From Flavobacteriales bacterium (GTDB lineage Bacteria; Bacteroidota; Bacteroidia; Flavobacteriales_F; PHOS-HE28): 64,000 nt of DNA. Shown one piece after another: positions 37,001-47,600 of the stretch (position 1 is its first letter; each line of letters begins with the position of its first letter). Under the pieces are notes generated by a model. That model was not told where the DNA came from and did no database searches. It was given only the letters and a program-made list of their open reading frames with translations. Both the position numbers and the translations under genes were made by a program. Location of the stretch: NCBI GenBank assembly GCA_016710965.1, contig JADJTW010000031.1:558001-622000 (forward strand), written 5' to 3'.

Positions 37001-40000
37001 CGAACACAAGGATGGTGACGATGTCCGTGGTGTTGCTCGGATCGCACGGGCCATTGAACACGCTCCATTGGAAGATGTGCTCGCCCACGCCGAGGTTCGT
37101 CACCGCGCTCGCGGGATCGTTCGCGTTCGCGATCACTCCGGTACCGCTTACCAATGTCCACGTCCCCACGGCCGGCGAGATGATCGCACTGCCTTGCAGA
37201 TTCGTGCTGGCCGTGGTGCCGGTCGGCGTGCAGAGTTCCTGGTCGGGGCCTGCATCGGCCAGCGGGTTGTTCTCGTTGTAGAGCGTTATCACCAGTTGAT
37301 CGCTGGTGATGCCGTTCGGGCAGGCGCCATTGTCCACGGTCCACTCCACCACGATCACGCCCACGCCCATGCCGGTGATGGTGGTGCTCGGGCTGTTGGG
37401 ATCGGTTACCGTTCCCGTGCCGCTCACCACGGTCCACGTGCCCACTGCGGGGAAGGTGACCGCGCTGCCGTTCAGGTTCGTGGTGGTCCCGTCGCTGGTG
37501 CATAGGTTCTGATCGGCTCCGGCGTTCGCACTGGGGTTGTTCTCATCGAAGATGTCGATGGTCACCTGGTCGGTGGTGATGCCGCTTGCGCACGGTCCAT
37601 TGTCCACCGTCCATTGGAACACGCTCTCGCCGATCTCGAGATCGAAGACCACCGTGTTCGGGTCGTTCGGGTTGGCAATGGTGCCCGTTCCGCTCACGAG
37701 CGCCCACGTGCCTACAGCGGGGAAGGTGATGCTGCTTCCGCTGAGCGTGGTGCTTGTGACGTTCGGCGTGCATAGCTCCTGATCAGGACCGGCGTCCGCC
37801 TCGGGATTCTCATCGAAGTAGAGGAAGATGCTCACGAGATCGACGCTGCCCGTGGTCTCGCAAGGGCCATTGTCCATCATCCACATGAACACGTTCTCGC
37901 CGATCGCGAGGTTGTTCACCAGCGTGCCCGGATCGTTGGGGTTCACGATATCGCCCTGGCCGCTCACCAGCGTCCACGTGCCCACCGCTGGGAAGATGGG
38001 CGCGTTGCCCTGCAGGTTGGTGCTCGTGGCAGGCGTGCAGATGCTCTGATCGGGACCGGCGTTGGCGCTGGGGTTCTGCAGGTCGTAGAGGAAGATGCTG
38101 ATCGCATCGCTCGTGATGCCGTTTGCGCACGGGCCGTTGTTCACGGTCCATGTGAAGGTGTTCTGCCCCACGGCAAGGTCCGTGACCGTGGTGGTGGGAC
38201 TGGTGGGGTTGGTGATGGTGCCCTGCCCCGCTGTCAAGGTCCACAAGCCCGTTGCCGGGAAGGTGGGCGCGTTGCCGAAGAGCGTGGTGCTGTTGTTGGG
38301 CGTGCATAGATCCTGGTCCTCGCCCGCGTCCGCATCGGCGTTCTGGTCGTCGAAGACGAAGATGCTCACCAGGTCGGTCGTCGGTGCGTTGCATGGCCCG
38401 TTGAAGACCGTCCACAAGAACACGTTCTCACCGATCGCGAGGTCCGTGATACCGCTGTTGGGAGAGCCTGGAGTAGTGATGGCACCCTGGCCGCTCACCA
38501 GGGTCCACAGGCCCGTGGCGGGGAAGATGAGGTTGCTGCCCGCCATGGTGGTGCTCGTGTTCGGCGTGCATAGCTGCTGGTCGGTTCCTGCGTCAGCAAC
38601 GGGGTTGTTCACGTCGAACACGCGGATCGTCACTTGGTCGTTGCTGCTTCCGCAAGGCCCGTTGTTGATCTCCCACTGGAAGATGTGCTCGCCAACCGGC
38701 AAGCCCGTCACCGTTGTATTCGGATCGGCGGGGTTCGTAATCGTTCCCAATCCTTGCACCTGGAACCAGAAACCATCGGCCGGGAAGGTGGGCGTGTTGC
38801 CTGCGAGCGTCACGCTGCTCTGCGGGGTGCAGATCTCCTGGTCGGGGCCTGCGTCAGCATCGGCTTGCGCGTTGTCGAAGACGAAGATGCTCACGAGATC
38901 GGTGGTGAGCGGGTTCGCGCAAGGTCCGTTGCTCACCGTCCACTGGAACACATTCTCGCCGATGCTCAATCCCGTGACGAAGCTGTTGGGCGCATTCGGG
39001 TTGGTGGGCGCACCGGTGCCGCTCACCAGGGTCCAGGTGCCTACGGCGGGCGAGATCACGTTGCTGCCTTGCAGCGTTGAGGTGCTTGCCGGCCAGCACA
39101 GTTGCTGGTCGTTGCCTGCGTTCGCGATAGGGTTCAGCGCGTTGAATACGCGGATCGTCACTTCATCGCTGGTGGTACCGCACGGACCGTTGCTGATCGT
39201 CCAGGCATAGGTGTGCGTTCCCACCGGCAGGCCGGTGATCGTGGTGTTCGGGTTGTTCACGTTGGTGATCGTACCGCCCGCTCCCCCGGTCAAGGTCCAT
39301 GTGCCAAGGGCCGGCGCGCTTGCGCTGTTCGCCGCCATGCTTACGCTGCTCGTTGGCGTGCAGATGTCGATGTCCGGGCCTGCGTTCGCGATCGCTGCCG
39401 TGTTGTCGAACACGGTGATGACAACCAGGTCCGTCGTGATCGCATTGGGGCAGGCGCCGTTGTTCACCTGCCACTGGAACACGTTCGCTCCCACGCTCAA
39501 GCCGCTCACGCCGGTGGTTGGCGCATTCGGACTGGCGATCGTCCCGCTGCCGCTGATCAGGGTCCACGTTCCCACTGCGGGAACAATGAGCGAACTGCCC
39601 GTGAGCGTGCCGCTCGTGGTGGGCGTGCATAGTTGCTGATCGGGCCCGGCGTTGGCCACCGGGTTGTTCGGGTCGTACACGAATATGCTCACCACATCGC
39701 TCGTGATCCCGCACGCACCGTTGTTGATGCTCCAACGCAGGATGTTCACACCGATGGATAGGCCGGTGACCGTGGTGGTCGCGCTCGCCGTATTCGCGAA
39801 GTTGGCCGTGCCCTGCACCACGCTCCAGGATCCCGTGGCCACGCCGGTGGGCGTGTTGGCGCCCAGAGTCACCGTCGTGCTTGTGCCGCACACCTGCTGA
39901 TCGGGGCCAGCATCCGCCGCTTGCGCATCGCCATCGGCTAGGGTGATGGTCATTTGATCACTGGTCACCGGATTGGCGCACACGCCATTGGTAACCGTCC

Positions 40001-43000
40001 ACGTGAACTGGCTTACGCCGACTTGTATGTTGGTGATGGTCGTGAGCGGATCATTGGGGTTGGTGATCGTCGCGGCAGGTCCACCGCTCTGCACCCATAC
40101 GCCCGTTGCAGGGAAGATCACAGCGCTGCCGGTCATGGCCGTGCTGGTCACCGGTGTGCAGAAGGCCTGGTCGAGGCCGGCGTTCGCTGCCGGGTTGTTC
40201 GGATCGTAGACGAAGATGCTCATCTGGTCCGTCGTGATGCCCGTGCATGGCCCATTGTCCACGTTCCATTGGAAGATGTTCTGACCCACCTGAAGCCCGG
40301 TCACCGTAGTGGTGGGACTGGTGGGGTTGGTGATCGTGCCTGTGCCGGTCACCAATGCCCATGAGCCCGTCGCGGGGTTGGTCACAGCGCTGCCCGCCAT
40401 GACCGTGCTTCCGTTGGTGGTGCATAGCGATTGGTCCGGGCCGGCGTTCGCCAGCGGATTGCTGAAGTCGAACACGCGGATCGTCACCTCATCGAAGGTG
40501 ATCCCGTTCACGCAGGGTCCGTTGTCCACTGTCCAACGGAACACGTAGGTGCCCACGGTCAAGTTGCTGATCTGCGTCGTGGGGCTGTTCACGTTGGCGA
40601 TCACCTGACCGCCCGGGCCGCTCACTGTTGTCCAGGTACCAACTGAAGGCGGCGTGAACGTGCTTGCGTTCATGAACACCACGTTCGGTGCAACAGGCAC
40701 GCAGATATCCTGATCGGGTCCGGCATTCGCCACCGGATCGTTCGGGTTGTAGTTGAAGATGGAAACCTGGTCGTTCGAACTTCCGCAGGGACCATTATTC
40801 ACCGTCCACTGCAGCACCACGGTGCCCGCTGTCAATCCCGTGATCGCGCTCGTTGCGCTGTTCGGATTGCCGATGGTGGCCGTGCCGCTGATAACAGTCC
40901 ACGTCCCCACGGCCGGCAGGGCTACGGCGTTGGCGCTCATCACCGCGTTGGTGGCACCGCATAGCGATTGGTCCGCGCCGGCGTTCGCTGCCGCCGTCGC
41001 GGGATCGAAGAGCGTGATCACCGCATCATCGCTAGTGATCGCACCGGGGCACGGACCGTTGTTCAAGGTCCAGCGATAGGTGTTCACCCCGATGCTCATG
41101 CCCGTTACCGTGGTGGTGGGGCTGCTGGCGTTCGCGAAGATCCCGTTACCGTTGATCACCGACCACGTTCCCGATGCAGGTGCGGTGGCTGCATTGCCCG
41201 CGAGCGTCACGCTCGCCACCGGCGCGCACAGGTTCTGATCGGGGCCAGCATTGGCAGCCGCAGCGTTGCGATCGAAGACACGTATGGTGATGTCATCGAT
41301 CGTGGCAGGAGGTACGCACGGCCCATTGCTGACTGTCCAGCGCAGGATGTATGTGCCCACGGCCAGGTTGGTGACCGTGGTGGCCGGGTTCGTTGGTGTT
41401 GTGATGATGGCGCCCGCAGGGCCGCTGATGATGCTCCATGCACCTGTCGCCGGCGCCGTGGCCGCAGTTGCTGCAAGCGTGGTGCTCGCCAGACCGGTGC
41501 CGCCCACCGTGCAGAGGTCCTGATCAGGTCCTGCCGCAGCGGCTGGGGTCGCCGGATCGAAGCGCACGATGGTCACTTGGTCCGTGGTGATCCCGTTGGC
41601 GCATGGGCCGTTGTTCAGTGTCCACTGGAAAGTGTTGCTGCCGATGGACAATCCACTGACCGTGCTCGTCGGACTGTTCGCGTTGCCGAACGCGCCTGTA
41701 CCGCTTACCACCGTCCAAGTACCCGTGGCCGGCGCGATGGGCGTGTTGCCAGCCAATGTGGTATTGGCTGAACACACTTGTTGGTCGGGCCCGGCGTTGG
41801 CGTTCGGGCTCGCTGGATTGAAGACGGTAACGTTCACATCGTCTTGCGTGCTCGGTGGCACGCATGGTCCGTTGGTGATCGTCCAGCGGAAAGTGTTCAA
41901 CCCCGCTCCGAGCCCGCTGACGGTGGTGGTGGGGCTGGTCGCACTACCGAAGGTGCCTGCTCCGGCCACAACGGTCCAAAGGCCCGATGCAGGGAAGATG
42001 AGCGTATTTCCTGTGAGCGTGGTGCTCGTGGCAGGCGCGCACAGCTGCTGGTCGTTGCCTGCATTGGCCGCGCCCTGCAGGTTGCTGAACACGAACACCG
42101 TTACCTGGTCGTTGGTGGGCGCACCGCATGGGCCGTTGTTGATGGTCCAGCGGAAGGTGTTGGCCCCCTGGCTCAAACCTGTAACCGCCGTCGTAGGACT
42201 GTTCACGTTGGCGAAGGCGCCCGTGCCGCTCACCAGCGACCACGTGCCGACTGCAGGACTCGGTGCGCTGTTGCCAGCCAGCGTCACGCTCGTGCTGGGC
42301 AGGCAGATGCTCTGGTCGGGACCGGCGTTCGCCGCAGCTTGAGCCGGGTTGTAGCTGGTGATCACTACATCATCGCTCGTGCTTCCGCAGGTGCCATAGT
42401 TCACCGTCCAACGGAACGTGTTGGCACCCAATCCCAGACCGCTCACAGTGGAGGTAGGGCTGTTCGCATTGGCGAAGGTGCCCGCGCCATTGATCACGGT
42501 CCACGTTCCCGGCACACCGCTCCACGGAAGTTGGCCTGCAAGCGTGGCGCTGCTTCCGCATACGTTCTGATCGGGCCCCGCTTGGGCCGGCGTGAACGGC
42601 GGTGTCACCTGTACGGCGAAGCCGAAGTTGTTCACCCCATTGAGCACACAGGCATTGTCCTGCACGTTCACCGCGAAGAGGTTCTGCCCGATGTTGGCTG
42701 TCGTAGGCGTCCAGCAGAAGGTCCCTACAGGAAGCGAGCCTGGTGTAGTCGTGAAGGTTGCTCCGGGAATGCCGTTGTTCCAGGTCATCGTCACCACCTG
42801 CCCGGCATCGGCATCGCTGCTGTTCACCGTGAAGCAGAAGGATTCATTGGCGCATACCGCATAAGTGTACTGGTTCGTGCCGTTGACCCCGCTCACCTGA
42901 GGCAGGTTGTTGCTGCAGGCGATGATGGCGAACTGCACGTCGCGGATGTACTCGCCGATCTGCACGCCGTTGCGGTATTCGCGCACGCGCACTGTTACCA

Positions 43001-43823
43001 CAGCGAACTGCTGGATGCTCGGAACGAAGGTGATGGTGCCGGTGACCGGGTTGATCTGCACCGCGTTGGCGCCGCCACTGGTGATCACCGGCTGCGTAGC
43101 GCTATAGCCGGCATTGTATGGGATGTTGGTGCCGTTGGCGCCCAGGGCGTTCACCAGCGCGAAGGCGAGCGAATCACCATCCACATCATTGAACCCGTGG
43201 TTGTAGCTCACCGTGCCGCCCACGCAGCTGAACGGCGTGGGCGTATTGAGGTAGGTGGGCGAGTTGTTGCACTGCGCCAGTGTCGAATTCAAGCGCGCAT
43301 ACAAGTACAGGTTCCGGTTGCCCGGATCGTTGAGGGAGGTGATGGCATTGTTGCGGCAGCACAGGTCCCAATCGATGATCCAATCCGTACCGCAGGCGCC
43401 GTAGGAGCTCAGGTTCACCACCGCGCTATAGCGGTAGCGCTCGATCCCATACACGCCCGAGGAACTGTTGCAACGATCGGTAGCGCTCACGCAGATCGGG
43501 GTCACCAGGTCCACGCCATCAAAGCTGAAGCAGGGATTGAGCGTGACGTTGCACTGGGCGCTGCGTACGCGGAACTGGCGTCCATTGCTGCAATTGGTGG
43601 GAGCTGCCACACCATTGCAGTCGCGGTAGAAATTGAGGTGTACCCGATAGATATTGGTGCCGATGCACTCGTAGGTGAGCTCACCGCCCATGGCGTGCGT
43701 GGCGCGCGCTTCGCTCTGCCAGAGCAATACCGCAGCCAAGGCAGGCAGCAGGATCCGAAGGGACTTGAAGAGCGAAGCAGCCGCGGTGCGGGCCGCGGTG
43801 GAGAGGCGTTGTTGTCCTTTCAT
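34068..43823 (-). CDS. Giant SprB-like surface adhesin with gliding-motility C-terminal domain
   Basis: The protein has 3251 residues in one unbroken frame. Residues 1-43 hold a long signal peptide (LRILLPALAAVLLW). A cysteine-rich N-terminal module (about 44-405) is related to the 757-residue protein at 14582. About 31 tandem Ig/PKD-like repeats of ~84-90 residues (408-3159) follow, each starting A.AGPDQ.LC.P and containing GTWT...GTG.I..P..P.T.V..L..G.N.F.WT..NGPC. The last ~90 residues (PDAFSPNLDGVNDLFVI ... FNRWGNKVYE) are the CHU_C/type B T9SS sorting domain. Expected role is surface adhesion, possibly gliding. It is the first gene of a cassette with PorP/SprF and an OmpA-type protein. 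Confidence 0.93.
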   Translation of the reverse strand: MKGQQRLSTAARTAAASLFKSLRILLPALAAVLLWQSEARATHAMGGELTYECIGTNIYRVHLNFYRDCNGVAAPTNCSNGRQFRVRSAQCNVTLNPCFSFDGVDLVTPICVSATDRCNSSSGVYGIERYRYSAVVNLSSYGACGTDWIIDWDLCCRNNAITSLNDPGNRNLYLYARLNSTLAQCNNSPTYLNTPTPFSCVGGTVSYNHGFNDVDGDSLAFALVNALGANGTNIPYNAGYSATQPVITSGGANAVQINPVTGTITFVPSIQQFAVVTVRVREYRNGVQIGEYIRDVQFAIIACSNNLPQVSGVNGTNQYTYAVCANESFCFTVNSSDADAGQVVTMTWNNGIPGATFTTTPGSLPVGTFCWTPTTANIGQNLFAVNVQDNACVLNGVNNFGFAVQVTPPFTPAQAGPDQNVCGSSATLAGQLPWSGVPGTWTVINGAGTFANANSPTSTVSGLGLGANTFRWTVNYGTCGSTSDDVVITSYNPAQAAANAGPDQSICLPSTSVTLAGNSAPSPAVGTWSLVSGTGAFANVNSPTTAVTGLSQGANTFRWTINNGPCGAPTNDQVTVFVFSNLQGAANAGNDQQLCAPATSTTLTGNTLIFPASGLWTVVAGAGTFGSATSPTTTVSGLGAGLNTFRWTITNGPCVPPSTQDDVNVTVFNPASPNANAGPDQQVCSANTTLAGNTPIAPATGTWTVVSGTGAFGNANSPTSTVSGLSIGSNTFQWTLNNGPCANGITTDQVTIVRFDPATPAAAAGPDQDLCTVGGTGLASTTLAATAATAPATGAWSIISGPAGAIITTPTNPATTVTNLAVGTYILRWTVSNGPCVPPATIDDITIRVFDRNAAAANAGPDQNLCAPVASVTLAGNAATAPASGTWSVINGNGIFANASSPTTTVTGMSIGVNTYRWTLNNGPCPGAITSDDAVITLFDPATAAANAGADQSLCGATNAVMSANAVALPAVGTWTVISGTATIGNPNSATSAITGLTAGTVVLQWTVNNGPCGSSNDQVSIFNYNPNDPVANAGPDQDICVPVAPNVVFMNASTFTPPSVGTWTTVSGPGGQVIANVNSPTTQISNLTVGTYVFRWTVDNGPCVNGITFDEVTIRVFDFSNPLANAGPDQSLCTTNGSTVMAGSAVTNPATGSWALVTGTGTITNPTSPTTTVTGLQVGQNIFQWNVDNGPCTGITTDQMSIFVYDPNNPAANAGLDQAFCTPVTSTAMTGSAVIFPATGVWVQSGGPAATITNPNDPLTTITNIQVGVSQFTWTVTNGVCANPVTSDQMTITLADGDAQAADAGPDQQVCGTSTTVTLGANTPTGVATGSWSVVQGTANFANTASATTTVTGLSIGVNILRWSINNGACGITSDVVSIFVYDPNNPVANAGPDQQLCTPTTSGTLTGSSLIVPAVGTWTLISGSGTIASPNAPTTGVSGLSVGANVFQWQVNNGACPNAITTDLVVITVFDNTAAIANAGPDIDICTPTSSVSMAANSASAPALGTWTLTGGAGGTITNVNNPNTTITGLPVGTHTYAWTISNGPCGTTSDEVTIRVFNALNPIANAGNDQQLCWPASTSTLQGSNVISPAVGTWTLVSGTGAPTNPNAPNSFVTGLSIGENVFQWTVSNGPCANPLTTDLVSIFVFDNAQADADAGPDQEICTPQSSVTLAGNTPTFPADGFWFQVQGLGTITNPADPNTTVTGLPVGEHIFQWEINNGPCGSSNDQVTIRVFDVNNPVADAGTDQQLCTPNTSTTMAGSNLIFPATGLWTLVSGQGAITTPGSPNSGITDLAIGENVFLWTVFNGPCNAPTTDLVSIFVFDDQNADADAGEDQDLCTPNNSTTLFGNAPTFPATGLWTLTAGQGTITNPTSPTTTVTDLAVGQNTFTWTVNNGPCANGITSDAISIFLYDLQNPSANAGPDQSICTPATSTNLQGNAPIFPAVGTWTLVSGQGDIVNPNDPGTLVNNLAIGENVFMWMMDNGPCETTGSVDLVSIFLYFDENPEADAGPDQELCTPNVTSTTLSGSSITFPAVGTWALVSGTGTIANPNDPNTVVFDLEIGESVFQWTVDNGPCASGITTDQVTIDIFDENNPSANAGADQNLCTSDGTTTNLNGSAVTFPAVGTWTVVSGTGTVTDPNSPSTTITGMGVGVIVVEWTVDNGACPNGITSDQLVITLYNENNPLADAGPDQELCTPTGTTASTNLQGSAIISPAVGTWTLVSGTGVIANANDPASAVTNLGVGEHIFQWSVFNGPCDPSNTTDIVTILVFDENNLDADAGPDQQVCTPETSAIMDGSANIFPAQGTWTVIAGSGDIADPNDPNTQIDNLSIGVNIFQWEVYNGSCANSLTSDQVSITLFDAQAPAAYAGPDQEFCYPDTSTTISGNTPIGAAIGTWTLVSGTGTITDPASPTTDVTNLSIGENIFLWTITSGVCITTEDSVSLFVFDPNNPVASAGLDQELCVPQDSVFMAGSSLIFPAQGTWTTLVGTGVPVNANDPVTLIETLAIGANTFQWSVYNGPCGSSLDDVTIILYDDTTAAANAGPDLESCLPIVEIDMQGETPPLPAEGTWTVIAGTGVFDDIHDPTTHVTGLSQGTNTFVWTLEWDPCPNNGILTDTVHVLVYNPFAPQANAGPDQELCTPEDQVVMAGNTPEIPGVGTWSQILGPNTATISNVNDPTATMSDLIVGSYQFVWEIYNGLCSFGPPISYDTVQVDVFDSQAPPAQAGNDISWCTPTNSAVLFANDPIFPATGTWTIINSTGTLADPNDPNTAVFGLEIGQHDFLWTIDNGACGTSSDTISVFIYDGNSAAASAGGDQELCTPATSTALAGNAVVFPATGTWTIITGTGAFSDPTNPTTDIEGLSIGTNTFQWTIDNGPCGSTADQVTVVVYDSTQPAANAGPDKELCTPTTTTTLNGNTANAPAVGTWVFVQGNGTLSNSNDPNATISGLTVGTVVLQWVIDNGACGTTTDQVTIQVFDGQAPTAAAGPDQEYCSPVTDPVTMLANAPTAPATGSWSLVNGQGTIANAGDPFTTITNLGLGANVFQWTIDNGECGTTSDEITIMVYDSTVPDADAGPGQQWCQDVNHAELAAVPATSTATGFWSLYSGSGEVEDPTEPDSHVHELQLGYNVFIWTVDNGECGTTSDTMTIFIKDCLTINIPDAFSPNLDGVNDLFVITNIESYPDNKFTVFNRWGNKVYEATPYTNQWDGTSQFGAAFKEGLPESTYYYILDLGTDADPYTGFIYLRR
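34345..42600 (-). repeat. 31 tandem Ig/PKD-like protein repeats
   Basis: I count 31 occurrences of the opening motif A[GN]xDxxxC in the adhesin, spaced about 84-90 residues. Copies are diverged at nucleotide level, unlike the cytochrome repeats at 1-2905, so they are older. Two half-cystines per repeat (DQ.LC and NGPC) could form one disulfide per domain. Confidence 0.85.
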
Positions 43824-44061
43824 GTACCGACCAGCTTGTGGAGTACCAGCCGGGCCGCACTATCGCATGTGGCGGTCGCATGCGAGCCATGCACCAGCAG
43901 CGACTGCGGTTTCCGGACGTGTACTGGGCAAACCTATCGGCGCCCCATCGCGCCTGTTCTTGCGCGAGCACGCACTTGTCAACACGCGCGTGTGTGCCGC
44001 AATCGCATTCGTCGAACCGATATCGCCATCGGTAGTGGCATCGGAACCCGATGGACGGAAG
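43824..44061. other. Intergenic region upstream of the adhesin cassette
   Basis: Roughly 240 bp without a convincing gene, presumably carrying the adhesin promoter. I find no confident -33/-7 pair. Confidence 0.35.
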
Positions 44062-44088
44062 AAGGCCCGAAGCAGTGCTCCGGGCTTT
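44062..44088 (-). terminator. Hairpin after the bacilliredoxin gene
   Basis: On the minus strand AAAGCCCGGAGCA, a short loop, and TTCGGGCCTT form a stem with one mismatch, about 25 bp past the stop at 44113. It is followed by a pyrimidine-rich tail (CTTCC). Confidence 0.6.
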
Positions 44089-44112
44089 CAACATGCAATT
44101 GCGCCTTTGCGC

Positions 44113-44523
44113 TCAGCAGAATTCCTCGTAGGCCATCATCAGGTTCTCCGCGATCATCTCCGCACTGCGCCCTTCGATGTGGTGGCGCTCCAGGAAATGA
44201 ACCAGCTTGCCGTCCTTGAAGAGGGCCATGCTGGGACTGCTGGGCGGGTAGGGCAGGAAGTGCTTGCGCGCCTGGTGCGTGGCATCGGTATCGACACCGG
44301 CGAAGACCGTTACCAGTTTGGTCGGGTGCTTCGCGCCGCGCAGGCTCAACTTGGCACCGGGGCGTGCCGCTCCTGCCGCGCAGCCACAGACGCTGTTCAC
44401 CACGCACAGCACGGTACCGGGTTGCATCAAGGCCTTGTCCACCTGATCGGGGGTCTTCAGTTCATCGAAACCAGCGGAGACAAGGTCCGTGGCCATGGGG
44501 ATGGTAAGCTCGGGAGGATACAT
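44113..44523 (-). CDS. Bacilliredoxin, BrxA/BrxB (YphP/YqiW) family
   Basis: The protein has 136 residues. It starts MYPPELTIPMATDLVSAGF and contains the family's active-site CGC motif (VVNSVCGCAAGAARPG) and SPSMALFKDGKLVHFLERHHIEGR. Members reduce mixed disulfides with bacillithiol, a thiol made by many Bacteroidota. The start at 44523 gives the canonical N-terminus; thirteen open codons upstream are discarded. A perfect TACTTTTG element lies 37 bp upstream. Confidence 0.93.
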   Translation of the reverse strand: MYPPELTIPMATDLVSAGFDELKTPDQVDKALMQPGTVLCVVNSVCGCAAGAARPGAKLSLRGAKHPTKLVTVFAGVDTDATHQARKHFLPYPPSSPSMALFKDGKLVHFLERHHIEGRSAEMIAENLMMAYEEFC

Positions 44524-44559
44524 TCCTGGTTGCAGCCGGGGCTCTGATCCCGGCCGGGG

Positions 44560-44567
44560 CAAAAGTA
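44560..44567 (-). promoter_or_regulatory. -7 promoter element of the bacilliredoxin gene
   Basis: On the minus strand TACTTTTG fits TAnnTTTG exactly, 37 bp from the start codon. No TTG is found at the usual spacing, so the -33 box is uncertain. Confidence 0.45.
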
Positions 44568-44619
44568 CCGCAGTGCGCAGCCGTTCCGCTCAGGATCCCA
44601 CGAGCTAGCCTAACCTGCT

Positions 44620-44651
44620 TTGACCCGCGCACCTGCATCCCGATACTTTCA
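44620..44651 (+). promoter_or_regulatory. Promoter TTG-N21-TACTTTCA of the M36 peptidase gene
   Basis: TTG at 44620-44622 and TACTTTCA at 44644-44651, 21 bp apart, 20 bp before ATG 44671. Matches the Bacteroidota -33/-7 pattern with one mismatch in the -7 box. Confidence 0.5.
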
Positions 44652-44670
44652 CCGCCCATTCGCCGTATAC

Positions 44671-47600
44671 ATGATCGTTCGTGCCAGCACCCTCACGCTC
44701 CTCTCCTTCATATCATTCTCCTTACTCGCCCAACGCTTTCCGGAGAAGGTCGCCGATGATCTCCGTCGGGCCGGGTTCCATTCCGACGACCTTGGCGACC
44801 TGGTGGTGAAAGACCACTACCTCTCGGCGCATAGCGGCATCACCCACACCTTCTACCGTCAGCGGTGGCAGGGGATCGAGGTATGGAACGGTGACATCGC
44901 TGTGCATGAACGGCCCGATGGCGAATTGGTGAAGGTGAACAACGGGGCGTTCGCGGGCATCGAGAAACGCGTGAACGCTACGCAGCCGGCCATCGCACCG
45001 GAAGCCGCCCTCTCGGCAGTACTGGCTCGCACCATGCCCGGTGCGCGCACCCCGCAGCGGATCGCCACGGAGGATGATGGACGTCTGGCGATATTCGACA
45101 ATAGTGCCTTCGGCGGTGAGAAGGTGGCGGTGCAATTGGTGTATCAGCCCAAAGGCGAAGCGCTGCTGCTGGCCTGGAACGTGAACCACTATGTGCCTGA
45201 TGGCACTCATTGGTGGAACGTGCGCGTGGATGCGCTCACCGGCGAGGAATTGGACCGCAACGATTGGGTGGTGAATTGCGGAGCGGAGCCGCACGACCAT
45301 GCCACCTGCGAGGAACTCCCCTCTGCGGCACCGGCCGCACCGAACGATTACAACATCTACCCCTGGCCTGTTGAAAGCCCCATTCATGGTTCGCGCGCAA
45401 TTCGCAATGCGCCTTGGAGCGCTGGCGGTATAGCTTCTCCTTACGGATGGCATGATACCAATGGCGCTGTCGGTGCCGAGTACACCGATACACGCGGCAA
45501 CAATTGCCGCGCACAGGACGATACGGATAACAACAACACGGGCGGCACCCGTCCGAGCGGCGGTGCCAACCTCGACTTCGATTTCACGCTCGACCTCAGC
45601 GGTGCACCTTCCACGTATTTGAACGTGGCCACCACCAACCTCTTTTACTGGAACAACCTCATGCACGATGTATGGTACCAGTACGGCTTCAACGATCCCG
45701 CTGGCAACTTCCAGGAGAACAACTACGGCCGGGGTGGTGCTGGCAACGATTGGGTGAACGCCGATGCGCAGGACGGCAGTGGCACCAACAACGCCAACTT
45801 CGGCACACCACCGGATGGAAGCAGCCCACGCATGCAGATGTACCGATGGACCTACACCACTCCCAACCGCGATAGCGATCTGGACAATGGCGTCATCGCG
45901 CACGAGTACGGCCATGGCATCAGCAACCGCCTGGTGGGCGGCCCGGCCAACACCAGTTGCCTGGGCAATGCCGAACAGATGGGCGAAGGCTGGAGCGACT
46001 ACTTCGGCCTGATGATGACCATCGAACCCGGTGACCTGGGCACCGATGGAAGAGGCATCGGAACATATGTGATCGGACAACCCGTCACCGGCGTGGGCAT
46101 CCGCCCGGCGCGCTACAGCACCAGTTTCGCCACCAACAATTACACCTATGCCAATACCAATAGCGGGGTCAGCCAGCCGCACGGAATAGGATTCGTGTGG
46201 TGTACCATGCTATGGGAGATGACTTGGGAACTGATCGCCGTACATGGCCTCGATCCCGACATCTACAATGGCGATGGCGGCAACAACATCGCCATGCAAC
46301 TGGTCATCGACGGGCTCAAGCTCACCCCATGCAACCCCGGATTCGTGGATGCGCGTGATGCCATCCTCCAGGCTGATATGATCAACAACGGAGGCGCCAA
46401 CCAGCAGTACATATGGGCAGCGTTCGCGCGCCGCGGCTTGGGCGTGAGCGCCAATCAGGGCAGCAGCAGCAGCCGAAGCGACCAGGTCGAAGCGTTCGAC
46501 ACACCGCTGCCGACCAACGTAGGCATCGCGGGCGTGCTCTCGCCCGCCGGTGCATTGCTCGATTGCGCCAGTGCGAACATGCCTGTGAGCGTCACGGTCC
46601 GCAACTATGGCCAGAGCGCGCAATCCAACTTTGATGTGCGCTATCAACTCGATGGCGGCGCTCTGGTGACCGAGACCTTCACAGGAACGCTTGCCTCCGG
46701 AGCATCGGCCACTTTCACTTTCGCACAGCCGGTGACGATCGCCGGCAATGGGGCGCATGCACTGGTCGCGAGCACCAACTTGGTGGGCGACCAATTCGCC
46801 GGGAACGATGCGGCCACCAGCAACATCACCCTAAGCACGCCTGCCACAACCACGGCTCCCTTCCTGCAGAACATCGAGACCACCCCTCCCCTGCCTGCTG
46901 GTTGGACCTTGCAGAATCCTGACAACGGCAATACATGGGTAACGGTCGCGCTCAGTGGCCAAAGCGCTTGCATCGGGACACGTGCATGGGCCATCGATCA
47001 TTACAGCGTGAACACACCGGGCCAAGAGGATCGCCTGGTAACCCCACTGGTCGACCTGAGCAGTTCGGCGGGCACACGCTTGAAGTTCGACCACGCGTAT
47101 TCAGGATACTCGAGCGCTTACAACGACGGATTCCGCGTTGAGATCAGCGCGAACTGCGGGCAGAACTGGACAACGGTCTATCAGGCCGCGGGCGATGCGC
47201 TCCGCACTGTACCCTACAACACCAGTTCCTGGACGCCGACCGCTTGCAGCAACTGGCTCGCGCACGACATCGACATCAGCGCGTACGATGGTGGCGATAT
47301 CCTCATCCGCTTCGTCGCGATCAACGCGTATGGCAACTGGTTCTATCTGGACAACGCGCAGATCGAAAGCAACGGTGTTCGTGTCGCTCTGAAGCTCATG
47401 CTCGAAGGAGCTTACGATGAGAACGTCGACCGCATGCGCGACGACCTGCGCAGTGCCGGCCTCGTGCCGCTCGTTGAGCCATACACGGCGTTGGGCTTCG
47501 CACAGGCCGGCAACGGAGGCGGAGAAACCATCGCGGCCAGCGTGCTCGCAACCACCGGAGACAATGCCATCGTGGACTGGGTGCATCTGCAACTGCGCAA

